Shown in pieces: positions 57,139-64,000 of a stretch of 64,000 nucleotides of DNA. The stretch's first letter is position 1. The number at the start of each line of letters is the position of its first letter. The stretch covers positions 62,001-126,000 of the forward strand of contig JAEUHZ010000010.1 in assembly GCA_016795205.1 (NCBI GenBank), in the 5' to 3' direction. Source of the stretch: Planctomycetota bacterium (GTDB taxonomy: Bacteria > Planctomycetota > UBA1135 > GCA-002686595). The notes under the pieces were generated by a model. The model was not told the DNA's origin, searched no databases, and was given only the letters and a program-made list of their open reading frames with translations. The translations under genes and the position numbers were made by a program.

Positions 57139-59574
57139 TCAGCCGCCCCGCCGCTCGAGCGCGACCTCCGACAGAGCCACGCGACCGCGCCACGCTCCGC
57201 CCGGGGCGCGCCGGACGATGCGGATCTCGAGGCGCGAGACTGCGCTGGTCTTGCCCAGCGAGAGGACCGCGGGCGTCAGCTCGTCGGGAGGGAGCTCGAA
57301 CGTGAGCGACTGCTTGTCGCGGTTCACGCGGACCTCGACGGACTCGATCCGGTCGTAGCGGCCCGCGAGGTCGCGCGCTGCGCCGCCCTGACCGAGGACG
57401 AGCGTGTCGGCTCGGAGGGGCTTGTGGAACTCGAGCACGAGCCAGGGCGTGGCGTCCTCGGGAGTGCTCACCCAGCGCGTCGACTCGAGCCCGTCGAGCG
57501 CCTTGTCGGGCGTTTCGGAGCCGAGCGAGGAGCTGGCCGCGGCGCGCGGAAGCGCCGCCAGGAGCAGATTCCGCTCGCGCGCCGCGGCGGCCTCGAGCAT
57601 CCAGGGATGCAGCGCGCCGGCGGAGCGCACGCGGACCTCGCGCGACTCGACGGACTTGCACGGGCCGTCCGCACCCGCTGGCGCCAGGGGCTCGACGAAC
57701 GTGATCGTCGCTCGCAGGGCGTGCTCGCCGGGAGCGTCGATCTCGCAGCGGGCTGCGAAGCTCTCGCCCTCGAACGCGCGGGACGGATTGCCGGGCACGC
57801 GCGCCAGCAGGCGCTCGCCGGCGCGGTACTCGACCGCGACGACGCGCAGCCCGAGGGCCCCGCCGTGCTCCGCCAGGAAGGACTCCGAGAAGCCGTCGAT
57901 CCACAGCGCCACCGTGCCGGAGCCGGCGGCGCGGAAGCGCACGCTCTCGGTCGGGTCGGGGTTCTCGCGGCGGCCGAAGCTGGCTCCCGCGGTCTCGACC
58001 GTGGGACGCGATGCGCGGCGCAGGAACAGGATCGCGAAGCAGGTGTCGGCTTCCTCCTGGGAGGCGTGGAACACGCCAGCGCCGAAGGGCTTCCCGACCC
58101 CGAACGAGCCGTCGTCGGACTGGCTCTTCAGGAGCCAGCGCGCGCCCTCCGCGTACCAGTCCCGGCGTCCGATCTGCTCGAGGGCCAGCAGCGTGCCGAC
58201 GCGCTCGACGCCGTAGAGCGCGTAGTAGTGCCAGCTCTTCGAGCCGCCGGTGTTGTCTTCCACGGTGTAGCGCGCGTCGAGCCAGGCGAGGCCCTGCTGG
58301 ATCGCGCGCTCGGTGGCCGCCAGGCGCTCGCCGCGCAGCTTGGGCCCCAGCGCCTGGCGCGCCATCTCGAGCACCGCGATGCCCGCGGCCGTCATCGAGA
58401 GCGTCACGTCCCCCCCCGGCACGTAGGGGAACCCGGCCTGCAGGCTGCGTGGTTCGGCGCGCGTTTGGAGCGGGGCCGCGGCCGGAGTCTCCTGGTAGAG
58501 CAACGTGCGGTCGACGACCTCGTTCCAGAGCTTCTCGGGCACCTCGACGCCGGCGTAGCGCGCCGCGCGCAGGCCGAGCACCGCGTACTGCGTGTTCGAG
58601 AGGTCCGAGTGGCTGGGACCTTCGAGCCACCGCCCGAAGGAGTTCTCGTGCGCGCGGGGATAGCCCCACTGGCCGCCGCGGTTCCAGCCGGCGATCGTGC
58701 GTGCCAGCGCCTCGAGGCGCGGCCGCCGCGCCGGGTCGCGCAGCGCCTCGTAGGCCATCGCCATCACGCCCGCGGTGTAGGTCTCACCCGGCTCGACCCG
58801 GTCCAGGAAGGCGAAGGCACGCACGACGGCCGGGTGGTCGGCCGGGAGCCCGGCGCGCAGCAGCGCGTAGGCGCACAGCGCCGTCTGGCCGCCGCGGAAG
58901 CCGTGCTGGAGATGGCGCCAGGATCCATCGCGCAACTGCGCGGCGACCAGCCAGTCCACGGCGCGCGCGACCGCGGCCTCGACCTGGGCCGAGAGGCGCT
59001 CGTCGCGTGCGACGGCCAGGTGCTGCGCGACCGCTCCCACGAGCGCCAGGCGCTCGAGCACCACGCGTCCCTTGCCAGGCTCGAGCGCGATCTGGCCCAG
59101 GGGGCCGACGCCAACCGTGCGTTGGAACGCGACGCGGCCGTCGAACGCGATCGTGAGCTCACCGGCGCGACGCCGCGCGGACAGCTCGAAGGGCTTGCCG
59201 TCCGCGAACCACTTGGCGCCGTCGTCGAGGCGCGCTGGCGCGCCTCCGAACAGCGGGCCGTCGACGAACAGGGCGCCCTTCTCGCCGTCGAGCCCGAACA
59301 GGCTGTCGCCGAGGCGCAGCGCAGCGCCGGTCCCGCCGCGGCCGTAGAGAGCCAAGCGCAGGACGACCCCGGTGTCGCCCGCGCCGAGCTCGACCTCGCT
59401 CGCCAGGCGCGTGCCAGGACCTTGGAACTCGAGGCCCCGCTGGACGCGAGCGCCCGGGGGGCCCTCGAAGCGCGCCCGCTCGAGCCGTCGGCCGTCGAAG
59501 AGCACGTGCTCGGGCAGATCGGTCTGAGGCAGCGTCGCCGACGCCAGGAGGACGCCGAGGAGGGGGAGGGCCAT
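57139..59574 (-). CDS. Secreted squalene-cyclase-like repeat protein with discoidin-type C-terminus
   Basis: 811 residues. Signal peptide (about 1-17), an N-terminal concanavalin-like/DUF1080-style beta domain (about 20-190), and then prenyltransferase/squalene-cyclase alpha-alpha barrel repeats (about 195-530), with QLRDGSWRH, NRGGQWGYP, SDLSNTQYAVLGLRAA and SQSDDGSFG. The catalytic DxDD of squalene-hopene cyclase is not seen, so it is unlikely to cyclise squalene. The C-terminus (about 650-810) resembles an F5/8-type carbohydrate-binding domain (DGLESTRWVS, LVLEFHKPLRADTLVL). Secreted proteins of this layout are frequent in planctomycetes. A TAGGAT box is 11 bases before the ATG. Confidence 0.82.
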   Translation of the reverse strand: MALPLLGVLLASATLPQTDLPEHVLFDGRRLERARFEGPPGARVQRGLEFQGPGTRLASEVELGAGDTGVVLRLALYGRGGTGAALRLGDSLFGLDGEKGALFVDGPLFGGAPARLDDGAKWFADGKPFELSARRRAGELTIAFDGRVAFQRTVGVGPLGQIALEPGKGRVVLERLALVGAVAQHLAVARDERLSAQVEAAVARAVDWLVAAQLRDGSWRHLQHGFRGGQTALCAYALLRAGLPADHPAVVRAFAFLDRVEPGETYTAGVMAMAYEALRDPARRPRLEALARTIAGWNRGGQWGYPRAHENSFGRWLEGPSHSDLSNTQYAVLGLRAARYAGVEVPEKLWNEVVDRTLLYQETPAAAPLQTRAEPRSLQAGFPYVPGGDVTLSMTAAGIAVLEMARQALGPKLRGERLAATERAIQQGLAWLDARYTVEDNTGGSKSWHYYALYGVERVGTLLALEQIGRRDWYAEGARWLLKSQSDDGSFGVGKPFGAGVFHASQEEADTCFAILFLRRASRPTVETAGASFGRRENPDPTESVRFRAAGSGTVALWIDGFSESFLAEHGGALGLRVVAVEYRAGERLLARVPGNPSRAFEGESFAARCEIDAPGEHALRATITFVEPLAPAGADGPCKSVESREVRVRSAGALHPWMLEAAAARERNLLLAALPRAAASSSLGSETPDKALDGLESTRWVSTPEDATPWLVLEFHKPLRADTLVLGQGGAARDLAGRYDRIESVEVRVNRDKQSLTFELPPDELTPAVLSLGKTSAVSRLEIRIVRRAPGGAWRGRVALSEVALERRGG

Positions 59575-59585
59575 CGGTCGCCGCG

Positions 59586-59591
59586 ATCCTA
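59586..59591 (-). promoter_or_regulatory. -10-like box before the squalene-cyclase-like gene
   Basis: TAGGAT on the minus strand in GTTAGGAT, 11 bases before the ATG. Confidence 0.35.
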
Positions 59592-59709
59592 ACGCGCACG
59601 GAAGCTCGCGGCGGCGGTCAATTCTTTCCCGAGCCACGCACCGCGGCAGGGCTCGGGTAGGCTCGAAGCGGCTCGCGCGGTTCCGTCCTCCTCGACCCCT
59701 CAGGTCCCC

Positions 59710-61737
59710 ATGCGCATCCTCGGTAGCCTCTCGGCACTCCTCGTTCTCACCCTCCCTGGCCTCGCCCAGGGCACGGATTCCTGCACGACGCCCACGCCCA
59801 TCGCGGGGCTCGGCCCCCACGCCTTCAACAACGGCTCGGCCGCCACGGGCACGAACGCCGCGATGTGCGCCGCCGCGACACGTGACGTCTGGTTCCGCTG
59901 GACTGCGCCGTCCACGGCGATCTACACGGTCACGACCTGCGGCGGCGCCAGCACGGACACGGTCCTCGCCGTTTACGCCGGGACGGGTTGTCCGGGCGCG
60001 GGAGCCCTGGCCTGCAATGACGACACCTGCGGGCTGCAGAGTTCGGCCACGTTCACGGCGACGGCCGGCGCCGACTACGTGATCCAGCTCGCTTCCTACA
60101 CCGGCACGGCAGGCGGCAGCGGGACGTTCAGCTTCACGGTCACTGCGCCCTGCACCGCGACCGTGGGCCCGGACGTGATCGTCGGGGACATCAACGGCGT
60201 GAGCAACTACGCCGCGGCCAGCGGGATCGACGCGATCGCGCTCGGCACGACCTCGTGCAACCTGGGTGACACCTGGCTGAACTGGATCTCGAACACGAAC
60301 CAGCACCCCGTGATCGGGGGCAATCTGTACCGTTTCCGGGTCGTGAACGGTGCCGGCCGGTTCGAGCAGATCGGCCAGAGCTGGCTCAAGCACGGCTTCT
60401 ACGCGCTGAGCCAGAACCTGTGCTGCCCGAACTGCGCCGGCACGGATGGCACGCACCTGGGGGTCGGCTGCTCGGACCCCTACACCTCGGCGCGCAACGG
60501 GACTCAGTCGGGCCTCGGCCCGCGCTGGCAGGTCAACGCCGCGACGGGCGTGTTCACCTTCCCGCCGGCGAATCCGGCTTGGTCGGGCGGCACCGCGCGT
60601 CGGCTGGAGTTCCTGGTCAGCGACGTCGACACGTCGGCGGGCGTGCGCTACTTCGGCGAGGCCCAGTACGTGACGCCGGACGATGCGGCCGCAGGCAATC
60701 AGAACAACAACGCCAGCTACCGCGAGCTGTCCACGAACGGCACGGACTTCGCGATGGTCGGCCCGACCCAGCGGCAGATGTCGGCCATCGAGGCCTGGCC
60801 GGCCTGCGAGTCGGGGGTCTCGATCGCGAACGTCCAAGTGCCGGCCGACGGCCTGTTCCACGTGGCCCACAAGGTCACGAGCCTGGGCGGCGGCCAGTAC
60901 CACTACGAGTACGCGGTCCACAACCTGAACAGCCACCGCTCGGGCGGCTCGTTCTCGATCCCGATCGGCACGGCCACGATCACGAACATCGGATTCACCG
61001 ATCTCCCGTATCGCAACGGGGACGGCGAGGGCAGCGTGAACCGTTCGGGGGTCGACTGGGCCGTGACGAACACCGGCGGCGTCCTGACCTGGAGCACCGA
61101 GACCGAGGCCCAGAATCTGAACGCGAACGCTCTGCGCTGGGGCACGACGTACAACTTCCGCTTCGACGCGAACGTCGCGCCGGCGGCGGGTTCGGCCACG
61201 CTCGGCCTGTGGCGCTCCGGCTCGCCCGCGGGGATGACGGTCCCGGTGGAGGTGCCCGGCGTGGCGACGAGTTTCGCCTACTGCTTCGGCGACGGCAGCG
61301 GCACGGCCTGCCCGTGCGGCAACTCCGGCGCGGCCGGGAACGGCTGCGCGAACAGCTTGAACGCGAACGGTGGCAACCTCGCCGCGACGGGCTCGTCGAG
61401 CATCACGGCGGACAGCTTCGTGCTGCAAGGCTCCGGCATGCCGAACAGCTCGGCGCTCTACTTCCAGGGCACCACGCAGTCGAGCGGCGGCGCGGGCACG
61501 GCCTTCGGCGACGGCAAGCGCTGCGCGGCGGGCTCGGTGATCCGGCTCGGGACGAAGAACAACGCGGGCGGCGCCTCGGTCTACCCGGCCGGCGGTGATC
61601 AGCCCGTCTCGATCCGCGGCGCGAACGCGGCCGGCAACGTGCGCACGTACCAGGTCTGGTACCGCAACGCCGCCAGCTTCTGCACGGCGGACACCTTCAA
61701 CCTGACGAACGGCTACCAGACGACCTGGACGCCCTGA
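59710..61737 (+). CDS. Large secreted protein with PPC-like N-terminus and Cys-rich C-terminal module
   Basis: 675 residues. A signal peptide ends near LPGLAQG (residue 20). Residues about 24-150 form a pre-peptidase-C-like beta sandwich with repeated Thr/Ala/Gly strands (RDVWFRWTAPSTAIYTV). A long middle part has four paired Cys near 237-255 (CCPNCAGTDGTHLGVGC). The C-terminus has FAYCFGDGSGTACPCGNSG then GNGCANS, a module repeated in many secreted proteins of high-GC marine planctomycetes. Composition is low in charge and rich in Asn, Gly, Ser and Thr, typical of surface structure. Function unknown; a strong terminator follows. Confidence 0.78.
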   Translation: MRILGSLSALLVLTLPGLAQGTDSCTTPTPIAGLGPHAFNNGSAATGTNAAMCAAATRDVWFRWTAPSTAIYTVTTCGGASTDTVLAVYAGTGCPGAGALACNDDTCGLQSSATFTATAGADYVIQLASYTGTAGGSGTFSFTVTAPCTATVGPDVIVGDINGVSNYAAASGIDAIALGTTSCNLGDTWLNWISNTNQHPVIGGNLYRFRVVNGAGRFEQIGQSWLKHGFYALSQNLCCPNCAGTDGTHLGVGCSDPYTSARNGTQSGLGPRWQVNAATGVFTFPPANPAWSGGTARRLEFLVSDVDTSAGVRYFGEAQYVTPDDAAAGNQNNNASYRELSTNGTDFAMVGPTQRQMSAIEAWPACESGVSIANVQVPADGLFHVAHKVTSLGGGQYHYEYAVHNLNSHRSGGSFSIPIGTATITNIGFTDLPYRNGDGEGSVNRSGVDWAVTNTGGVLTWSTETEAQNLNANALRWGTTYNFRFDANVAPAAGSATLGLWRSGSPAGMTVPVEVPGVATSFAYCFGDGSGTACPCGNSGAAGNGCANSLNANGGNLAATGSSSITADSFVLQGSGMPNSSALYFQGTTQSSGGAGTAFGDGKRCAAGSVIRLGTKNNAGGASVYPAGGDQPVSIRGANAAGNVRTYQVWYRNAASFCTADTFNLTNGYQTTWTP

Positions 61738-61757
61738 GCGCTGCCGAGCCGCAGACT

Positions 61758-61792
61758 GGCGGGCCGTGGGGCGCACGTCCCCACGGCCCGCC
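61758..61792 (+). terminator. Rho-independent-type terminator
   Basis: A perfect 14-bp GC stem (61758-61771 with 61779-61792) with a 7-base loop, followed shortly by TTT. It lies 21 bases after the stop of the secreted protein gene. Confidence 0.75.
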
Positions 61793-61834
61793 GACGTTTC
61801 CAGGTCGGGCAAGGCGCGCCGGTCGGCCAGCCGC

Positions 61835-61840
61835 TACGCT
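61835..61840 (+). promoter_or_regulatory. -10-like box for the RNA methyltransferase gene
   Basis: TACGCT in CGCTACGCT, 6 bases before the ATG, no Shine-Dalgarno sequence. Confidence 0.45.
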
Positions 61841-61846
61841 CGCGGG

Positions 61847-63052
61847 ATGTCCGCGGAGCCTGAGTTCCTCGTGGCCCGCGTCGAGCGCCTCGTGGCGAGC
61901 GGTGCCGGGCTCGCGCGGGTGGATGGTCAGGTCGTCTTCGTGCGCGGGGCCCTGCCCGGCGACCTCGTGCGCGCGCGTATCGTGCGCCGCGCCCGGCGGC
62001 ACCTCGAAGCCGAGACCGTCGAGCGCATCGAATCGTCCCCCGAGCGGCGCGCGCCCCGCTGCCGTCACTTCGGCGCGTGCGGCGGCTGCGCGCTCCAGGA
62101 CCTCTCGTACCCGGCGCAGCTCGCGGCCAAGCGCGCGCTGCTCTGCGACGCGCTGCGCTCGATCGCCGGGATCCGGACCGAGATCCCGCTCGAGATCATC
62201 GGCTCGCCGGAGTACGGCTGGCGCGCGCGCGGCGAGTTCCAGCTCGCTCCCACGGCGGACGGGTCGCGGCCGGCCGCCTTCCGCCCGCGTTCCAGCGAGC
62301 TCACGCCCCTGGCGGAGTGCCCGGTGCTCGTGCCGGAGCTGGAAGCGGAGCTGCGCCGCCGTGCCGCCGGTCCGTGGACCGCGGCGCCCGCGGCGCGCGT
62401 CCTGCGCCTGGCGGCGGGAACGGCGGGCGTGGCCGCCGTCGAGCTCGACGCCAACGGCGCGCTGATCGGTGCCGAGCCCGAGGTCGTGCAGCACGTCGCC
62501 GGCTTCGCCCTGGCCTGCGGCGCGGCGAGCTTCTTCCAGGGCAATCGCGCCTTGCTGGAGCCGCTCGTCGAGCGCGCGACGGGCGGCGCGCGCGGGGCCC
62601 TGGCGTTCGACCTCTACGCCGGGTCGGGGCTCTTCAGCCTGCCCCTGTCGCGCGCCTTCGACTTGGTCCTGGCCGCCGAGGAGGACCCTGCGGCGGTCGA
62701 GCGCAGCCGCCGGAACGCGGCCGCGAACGGCCGCACGAACGTGCGCTTCGAGGCGGCCGACGTCGCGCGCTGGATCGTCCGCGCCCGGCGGCTGGACCCC
62801 GACTTCGTGCTCCTGGACCCGCCGCGCAGTGGTCCGGGGCCCGGCGTCGCCGAAGCCGTCGCGGCGGTCGCGCGGCGCGAGATCCGCTACGTGTCCTGCG
62901 ACCCGGCGACGCTGGCGCGCGATCTGCGCGCGATGCTGGCCCGCGGCTGGCGGCTCGAATCCCTGGCGCTCCTCGATCTCTTCCCCCAGACGCTGCACGT
63001 CGAGTCCGTCGCGCGGCTCGTGCCGGCCTTGTCGCCGGCGGTCGGCGCCTGA
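61847..63052 (+). CDS. TrmA/RlmD-family RNA uracil-C5 methyltransferase
   Basis: 401 residues. A TRAM-like RNA-binding domain (about 5-60) comes first, and then an iron-sulfur motif C-x5-C-x2-C (CRHFGACGGC) and QDLSYPAQLAAKR. The SAM-binding LDLYAGSGLFSL appears as AFDLYAGSGLFSL. LLDPPRSGPGPGV follows, and the catalytic Cys lies in YVSCDPATLARDL. The iron-sulfur cluster and length favour 23S rRNA m5U methylation (RlmD-like) rather than tRNA, but the position cannot be fixed. ATG at 61847. Confidence 0.88.
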   Translation: MSAEPEFLVARVERLVASGAGLARVDGQVVFVRGALPGDLVRARIVRRARRHLEAETVERIESSPERRAPRCRHFGACGGCALQDLSYPAQLAAKRALLCDALRSIAGIRTEIPLEIIGSPEYGWRARGEFQLAPTADGSRPAAFRPRSSELTPLAECPVLVPELEAELRRRAAGPWTAAPAARVLRLAAGTAGVAAVELDANGALIGAEPEVVQHVAGFALACGAASFFQGNRALLEPLVERATGGARGALAFDLYAGSGLFSLPLSRAFDLVLAAEEDPAAVERSRRNAAANGRTNVRFEAADVARWIVRARRLDPDFVLLDPPRSGPGPGVAEAVAAVARREIRYVSCDPATLARDLRAMLARGWRLESLALLDLFPQTLHVESVARLVPALSPAVGA

Positions 63053-63068
63053 CAGACTTCGGGAGCCC

Positions 63069-64000
63069 TTGGACGCCGCGCCCACGCCGTCGGTGAGGAC
63101 CCCGCTCCTGGAGCGGCTCGCGCTGCACCGGCCCGAGCTGCGCGCCTGGGCGCTCTACGACTGGGCCAACTCGGCGTTCTTCACGACCGTCGTGGCCGCG
63201 GTCTTCCCCGTCTACTACCAGAAGGTCGCCGCCGCGGGCCGCGACGACGTGCTGGAGACCTACTCGGGCGTCACGAGCGCGGCGATGCTCGTCATCGCGG
63301 TGCTGGGGCCGCTGCTCGGGGCCCTGGCGGACACGGGTGCGCGCAAGAAGCCGTTCCTGCTGGCGTTCCTGGTGCTGGGGTGCCTGGCCACGGCCGGGCT
63401 CTACTTCGTCGAGCGCGGCGACTGGGTGCTGGCCTGCGTGCTCTTCGCCGTCGGCAACGTGGGCGTCGCGGGCAGCTTCGTGTTCTACGATGCGTTGCTG
63501 CCGGCCGTCGCGCGCCCCGACGAGCTGGACCGCGTCTCCTCCGCGGGCTACGCGCTGGGCTACCTGGGTGGCGGGACGCTGCTGGGCCTGAACCTGCTCG
63601 GGATCCTGCACCCGCACTGGTTCGGCCTGGAGCCGGACTCGACGCTGCCGACGCGGCTCTCGTTCGTGTCCGTGGCCGTGTGGTGGGCCCTGTTCTCGAT
63701 CCCGCTCTTCCGGCGCGTGCCCGAGCCGCCGCGGGCCTTCGAGAGCGACGAAGCCGCCGGGGACTCCGTGGTCCGCACCGCGCTCACACGCTTGGGCGAG
63801 ACCCTGCGCGAGGTCCGCGGCTACCGGCAGGTGTTCTTGATGCTGCTCGCGATGCTCGTCTACAGCGACGGCATCAACACGGTGATCCGCATGGCGGTCG
63901 TGTACGGCGGTCGGCTCGGCATCGCTGGCGAGGCGATGATCCCGGCCGTGCTCTGCGTGCAGTTCCTGGGCGTGCCCTGCGCGTTCGGCTTCGGGTGGCT
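63069..64000 (+). CDS. MFS transporter, UMF1/Atg22-like, truncated by window end
   Basis: The frame is open to the window end; about 310 residues visible. The start is uncertain: TTG 63069 has GGGAG just upstream, GTG 63093 is the alternative. The first helix block ALYDWANSAFFTTVVAAVFPVYY is the UMF1 signature, followed by PLLGALADTGARKKPFLLAF, LLPAVARPDELDRVSSAGYALGYLGGG and further helices. UMF1/Atg22-type permeases export amino acids or related solutes in eukaryotes; bacterial substrates are unknown. The gene follows the methyltransferase by about 16 bases and may be co-transcribed. Confidence 0.82.
   Translation, partial: MDAAPTPSVRTPLLERLALHRPELRAWALYDWANSAFFTTVVAAVFPVYYQKVAAAGRDDVLETYSGVTSAAMLVIAVLGPLLGALADTGARKKPFLLAFLVLGCLATAGLYFVERGDWVLACVLFAVGNVGVAGSFVFYDALLPAVARPDELDRVSSAGYALGYLGGGTLLGLNLLGILHPHWFGLEPDSTLPTRLSFVSVAVWWALFSIPLFRRVPEPPRAFESDEAAGDSVVRTALTRLGETLREVRGYRQVFLMLLAMLVYSDGINTVIRMAVVYGGRLGIAGEAMIPAVLCVQFLGVPCAFGFGW

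Noticed and set aside
1-64000. CRISPR array or insertion sequence
   Set aside because: No series of regularly spaced repeats was seen, and no transposase motif was found; the only direct repeats of note are the att and arm sites.

Overview
The window is very GC-rich chromosomal DNA with dense genes on both strands. It most likely comes from a planctomycete (Planctomycetota). The evidence is a DWG-type Ser/Thr kinase fused to an FGE-sulfatase domain, a large secreted protein carrying a CFGDGSG/CPCGN cysteine module of the kind seen in high-GC marine planctomycetes, a secreted squalene-cyclase-like repeat protein, an exosortase-type polysaccharide locus, and few Shine-Dalgarno sites. The phylum call is by protein style only; no rRNA gene is present.

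Layout. 1-4470: tail of an exosortase-associated exopolysaccharide locus (chain-length determinant end, O-ligase, asparagine-synthase-like amidotransferase, polysaccharide deacetylase). 4489-9968, leftward: a sigma-54 response regulator followed by a giant TPR protein. 10003-14893: an SDR, a YtcJ-type amidohydrolase, an overlapping OsmC/ABC ATPase/O-methyltransferase trio and a cytochrome c. 15031-16548: a B12-type radical SAM protein. 16816-22993: xseB-ispA-dxs-nadK, a conserved isoprenoid-precursor order, then an aberrant pyruvate-kinase-like protein. 23012-29167, leftward: lysS-lolC-lolD, then a repeat-rich membrane-anchored protein. 29321-34492: a tail-anchored protein, the kinase-FGE fusion, a ferric-reductase-like flavoprotein with a small cytochrome c, and tRNA-Ala(GGC). 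34679-42358: leuS, two DUF2807-like lipoproteins, a GT-C-type membrane protein, a short RNase II/R and a four-helix membrane protein.

42385-50851 is the most notable region. A tRNA-Arg(TCG) gene has been used as the integration site of an approximately 8.4 kb element bounded by a 54-bp perfect direct repeat. Just inside each end lies a 22-bp repeat that looks like an integrase arm site. The element encodes a tyrosine integrase, a Cro/XRE repressor with a well-formed promoter and three GCATGC palindromes, a primase-like Toprim protein, a D5/VirE-like helicase, two HTH_17-type small proteins and a cargo set. The cargo includes an overlapping operon in which two paralogous zinc-ribbon proteins bracket a membrane protein. 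No capsid, terminase large subunit or conjugation gene is seen, so it is a small non-self-packaging element, satellite-like or mobilizable.

51061-64000: a DUF2157/GDYXXLXY membrane pair, an aldehyde dehydrogenase, a selenosugar-synthase-like (SenB/TIGR04348) gene directly followed by egtD, a small secreted protein, the squalene-cyclase-like secreted protein, a 675-residue secreted protein, an RNA uracil methyltransferase and an MFS/UMF1 transporter cut by the window end.

Many genes have a TAnnnT box 6-11 bases before the start codon and no ribosome binding site, which suggests widespread leaderless transcription.
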